Source: Taxawa tesnikishii (nom. ined.)
Taxonomy: Eukaryota; Ascomycota; Dothideomycetes; Dothideales
NCBI GenBank assembly: GCA_030247885.1
Contig: JAPDRO010000001.1
Span: 2,170,001-2,234,000 of the forward strand
Direction: 5' to 3'
Length of the DNA stretch: 64,000 nt
How positions within the stretch are numbered: the first letter of the stretch is position 1; each line of letters opens with the position of its first letter. The notes beneath the pieces were generated by a model. It ran no database searches and had not been told where the DNA came from. It worked only from the letters and a program-made list of their open reading frames with translations. Position numbers and translations under genes: made by a program. This document shows positions 61,783 through 64,000 of the stretch, piece after piece.

Positions 61783-63957
61783 CTAGCGGCCAGACCTCTC
61801 TCTTGTCCTCTGTCTGCGCTCCTTCTCCTTCTTTTCGTCGTATACGAGGAACTCGTGGAGGGCGCTACCACCGGGCACCATGGGAAGCACGGGCACCTTC
61901 TGGTCAGTCACGACCTCAAGGAGTGCCGGGCCGTCACCACTGCCCTCGATCAACCACTTCAAGCTGTCCTCGAGATCGTCGATCTTTGTGCAGCGGCGCG
62001 CCTTGACGCTCATGGCCTCGGCGAGCTTGACGAAGTCGGCATTACGCTGGTGGGTGTGGGCGAAGCGGTCGTTGTAGAAGAGAGATTGCCATTGCGTGAC
62101 CATACCCTGCTCCTCGTTGTTGAGCACGATGATCTTGGCGCCGATGTTGAACTCTGCAGCGGTCGACAACTCGGTGAGGGTCATGCTGAAGGAAGCATCA
62201 CCGTCAACATCAACGACGAGCTTCTCGGGGCAAGCGACCTTGGCACCGATGGCGGCTGGGAGACCGAAGCCCATGGTACCGAGACCACCAGAGGTAATCA
62301 TGGAGCGTGGCTCCCGCCACCTGTAGTGCTGTGCGGTCCACATCTGGTGCTGGCCGACACCAGTGCAGATAATGGTCGACTCCTTGCGGTGTGCGGTCAG
62401 GTCGGAAAGCTTGCTGATGACGGTCTGGGGCTTGATGAGGGAGTCGGGACCAGACTCCTTCTCGTACGCCCATGGAAAACGCTCCTTCCAGAAAGCGATC
62501 TGAGAGAACCACTCGCTGCGGTCAGACTCAGATCTCTTCTCCACCTGAGGAAGCAGGTGGCGAAGGTTGGCGGTGACGTCACCCTCCACAGCCTCGTTGG
62601 CCTGAACGACCTTGTTGATGTTCTTGGGCATGATTTCGAAGTGGACAATACCTCCACGGCCCTCAGTCGCGGCTTGGCGAGCCTGAGGGGCGAAGCGCGG
62701 GACGTGGCCAGTGATACGGTCGTCGAAGCGGGCACCGAGAGCGAGAATCAAATCGGCTTCCTGCATAGCCATGTTGGCGTAGGCAGATCCGTGCATTCCC
62801 AGCATGTGAAGAGCCTTGGGGTCAAGCTCGTCGAAACCTCCCAAACCTTGAAGAGTAGTAGTAACTGGAATCTGTGCCCTGTCGGAGAGCTCCCTCAAGA
62901 GCTTTGGACCGTCAGGGTGACCGAGAATGCCCTGACCGGCGTAGATGACTGGCTTCTTTGCGATGTTGATAAGATGTGCTGTTCTTTGGAGAGTACCCTC
63001 AAGCTGCCTCCTGCTAAGATCGCGCGCTGCGAGGGTAGCTGCGCTTGGGTGGGTTGGGAGAGTGCTGGATACCGGGATGGGTCTGTTGAGGGTGGCGCCA
63101 GTGACGTCCTTGGGCAGATCGACGAGAACTGGACCAGGCCTGCCAGACATTGCGATCTCGAACGCCTCGTTTATCCGCCTCGGAAGCTCAGCAATATTCT
63201 TGACCATGACGTTCCACTTTGTGCATGCTCTTGAAATTCCAACAATATCTGCCTCTTGGAAAGCGTCGGATCCGATTGCCGTAGTTGGGACCTGCCCGCA
63301 GAATACGACCATTGGTGTACCGTCCATCAGAGCGTCCTGCATGGGAGTAATGACGTTGGTTGCGCCAGGGCCAGAGGTGACGAGAACAACACCGACTTTA
63401 CCGGAAGCGCGAGCGTAACCTTCGGCCATGTGGCCTGCTCCCTGCTCGTGGCGCGGAAGGATGAAGTCGAAGTTCTTGGAGTTGTAAATAGCATCGAACA
63501 CGGGAAGAATGGCACCGCCAGGGTAGCCGACTGTGTCACCGGTCAGTCTTTTGTTCGTTGAGAGGGGTGGGATTGGGAAAGACTCACAGACGTGCTTGAC
63601 GCCATGCCTGAGCATCATCTCGTGGAAAATCTGGCCACCGTTCATGCCCACGAAAGAATGATCCATTTCGGGCTGGCGGAAAGGCTGAAGCGGTGAGATG
63701 TCGTTGTATCTTTGGGCATCTTGCCTGTTGAAGGCTGGGCTGGGCACAGCTCTCGCCGGTGCTCCCTGTGCAGCAGCCATGGAGGCGGACTGCTCCTTCT
63801 TCGTCGACTCGGAGACGTTCCTCTGCTGTTGGTGCGATTTTTGGATCTGGGAAGTCTTGCGGTACGGCGAGACGGCTGCGGGAGCTGGGGTGGTGGAGAA
63901 GCGGCGTGCGCGTGGGAGGCATTGGAGCGCCCTCCTCGGCGCTTGAGCTTGCATCAT
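61783..63957 (-). CDS. ILV2: Acetolactate synthase catalytic subunit, mitochondrial
   Basis: Thiamine-diphosphate enzyme condensing pyruvate (to acetolactate) or pyruvate plus 2-ketobutyrate: first shared step of valine, leucine and isoleucine synthesis in mitochondria. The presequence MMQAQAPRRALQCLPRARRF is Arg-rich and non-acidic. Catalytic Glu in PRHEQGAGHMAEGYARASG; GPGATNVITPMQDALMDG; FAD/central domain PVIYAGQGILGHPDGPKLL; the ThDP-Mg motif VDVDGDASFSMTLTEL ... VLNNEEQGMVTQWQ. The C-terminus ends in a charged extension (KKEKERRQRTRERSGR). The intron 63531-63587 (57 nt) is in frame and stop-free; removing it restores KHVFGYPGGAILPVF. The conserved start is the ATG pair at 63955-63957. 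Complete, no frame break. Confidence 0.97.
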   Translation of the reverse strand: MMQAQAPRRALQCLPRARRFSTTPAPAAVSPYRKTSQIQKSHQQQRNVSESTKKEQSASMAAAQGAPARAVPSPAFNRQDAQRYNDISPLQPFRQPEMDHSFVGMNGGQIFHEMMLRHGVKHVCESFPIPPLSTNKRLTGDTVGYPGGAILPVFDAIYNSKNFDFILPRHEQGAGHMAEGYARASGKVGVVLVTSGPGATNVITPMQDALMDGTPMVVFCGQVPTTAIGSDAFQEADIVGISRACTKWNVMVKNIAELPRRINEAFEIAMSGRPGPVLVDLPKDVTGATLNRPIPVSSTLPTHPSAATLAARDLSRRQLEGTLQRTAHLINIAKKPVIYAGQGILGHPDGPKLLRELSDRAQIPVTTTLQGLGGFDELDPKALHMLGMHGSAYANMAMQEADLILALGARFDDRITGHVPRFAPQARQAATEGRGGIVHFEIMPKNINKVVQANEAVEGDVTANLRHLLPQVEKRSESDRSEWFSQIAFWKERFPWAYEKESGPDSLIKPQTVISKLSDLTAHRKESTIICTGVGQHQMWTAQHYRWREPRSMITSGGLGTMGFGLPAAIGAKVACPEKLVVDVDGDASFSMTLTELSTAAEFNIGAKIIVLNNEEQGMVTQWQSLFYNDRFAHTHQRNADFVKLAEAMSVKARRCTKIDDLEDSLKWLIEGSGDGPALLEVVTDQKVPVLPMVPGGSALHEFLVYDEKKEKERRQRTRERSGR

Positions 63958-64000
63958 GGTGGCACTAAGAGACGTGAAGTCAATTGGGTATCTCAAGAAA

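Noticed and set aside
61678-63234. 518-codon + strand ORF
   Set aside because: Antisense shadow of ILV2 with no domain of its own.

Overview
The window is nuclear DNA from a filamentous ascomycete (Pezizomycotina; Dothideomycetes is my best guess, not proven). Evidence: short GT-AG introns of about 42-90 nt in most genes, an intron-bearing nuclear tRNA, and typical fungal proteins (Zn2Cys6 regulator, ascomycete laccase ending DSGL, P450s, MGM101, BPL1, RRP3/SSF1). Gene density is about one per 2.3 kb on both strands. I see no CRISPR, rRNA, prophage, retroelement or convincing metabolite cluster.

Layout. 1-4 kb: ZIP zinc transporter running off the left edge, a Ser/Thr-rich secreted protein, a small hAT-like MITE and tRNA-Leu(UAG). 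4.6-8.7 kb: divergent nucleolar pair RRP3/SSF1. 9-14.4 kb: lipid kinase and ROG1-like lipase. 14.7-21.7 kb: biotin-protein ligase, COA4, MGM101, a REEP/Yop1-like membrane shaper and a small mitochondrial protein. 22.4-24.1 kb: cytochrome P450. 24.1-27.8 kb: gene-free. 27.8-29.8 kb: secreted laccase. 30.7-36.3 kb: very long kinesin. 37-39.5 kb: tiny ORF and a second P450. 39.9-44.3 kb: ZPR1, Rpp21/Rpr2-type RNase P protein, TFIIH subunit Tfb4. 45-49.8 kb: divergent taspase and Arp3. 51.4-54.6 kb: zinc-cluster transcription factor. 55.5-59.6 kb: P/A-repeat protein, two-TM Ser-rich protein, Zrg17-like zinc carrier. 60-64 kb: RNase H-like protein and acetolactate synthase.

The genes are mostly unlinked housekeeping functions. 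Loose themes are ribosome/RNA biogenesis (RRP3, SSF1, Rpp21), mitochondria (COA4, MGM101, ILV2, small TM protein) and zinc (ZIP, Zrg17, ZPR1).

The strongest unexpected signal is technical or evolutionary. At least a dozen otherwise well-conserved genes each change frame as if one base were missing, nearly always inside a short G/C run (GGGG where GGGGG is expected). I read these as homopolymer undercalls in the assembly, not as pseudogenes, and flag each one. Exon limits were read by eye from splice signals and frame continuity.
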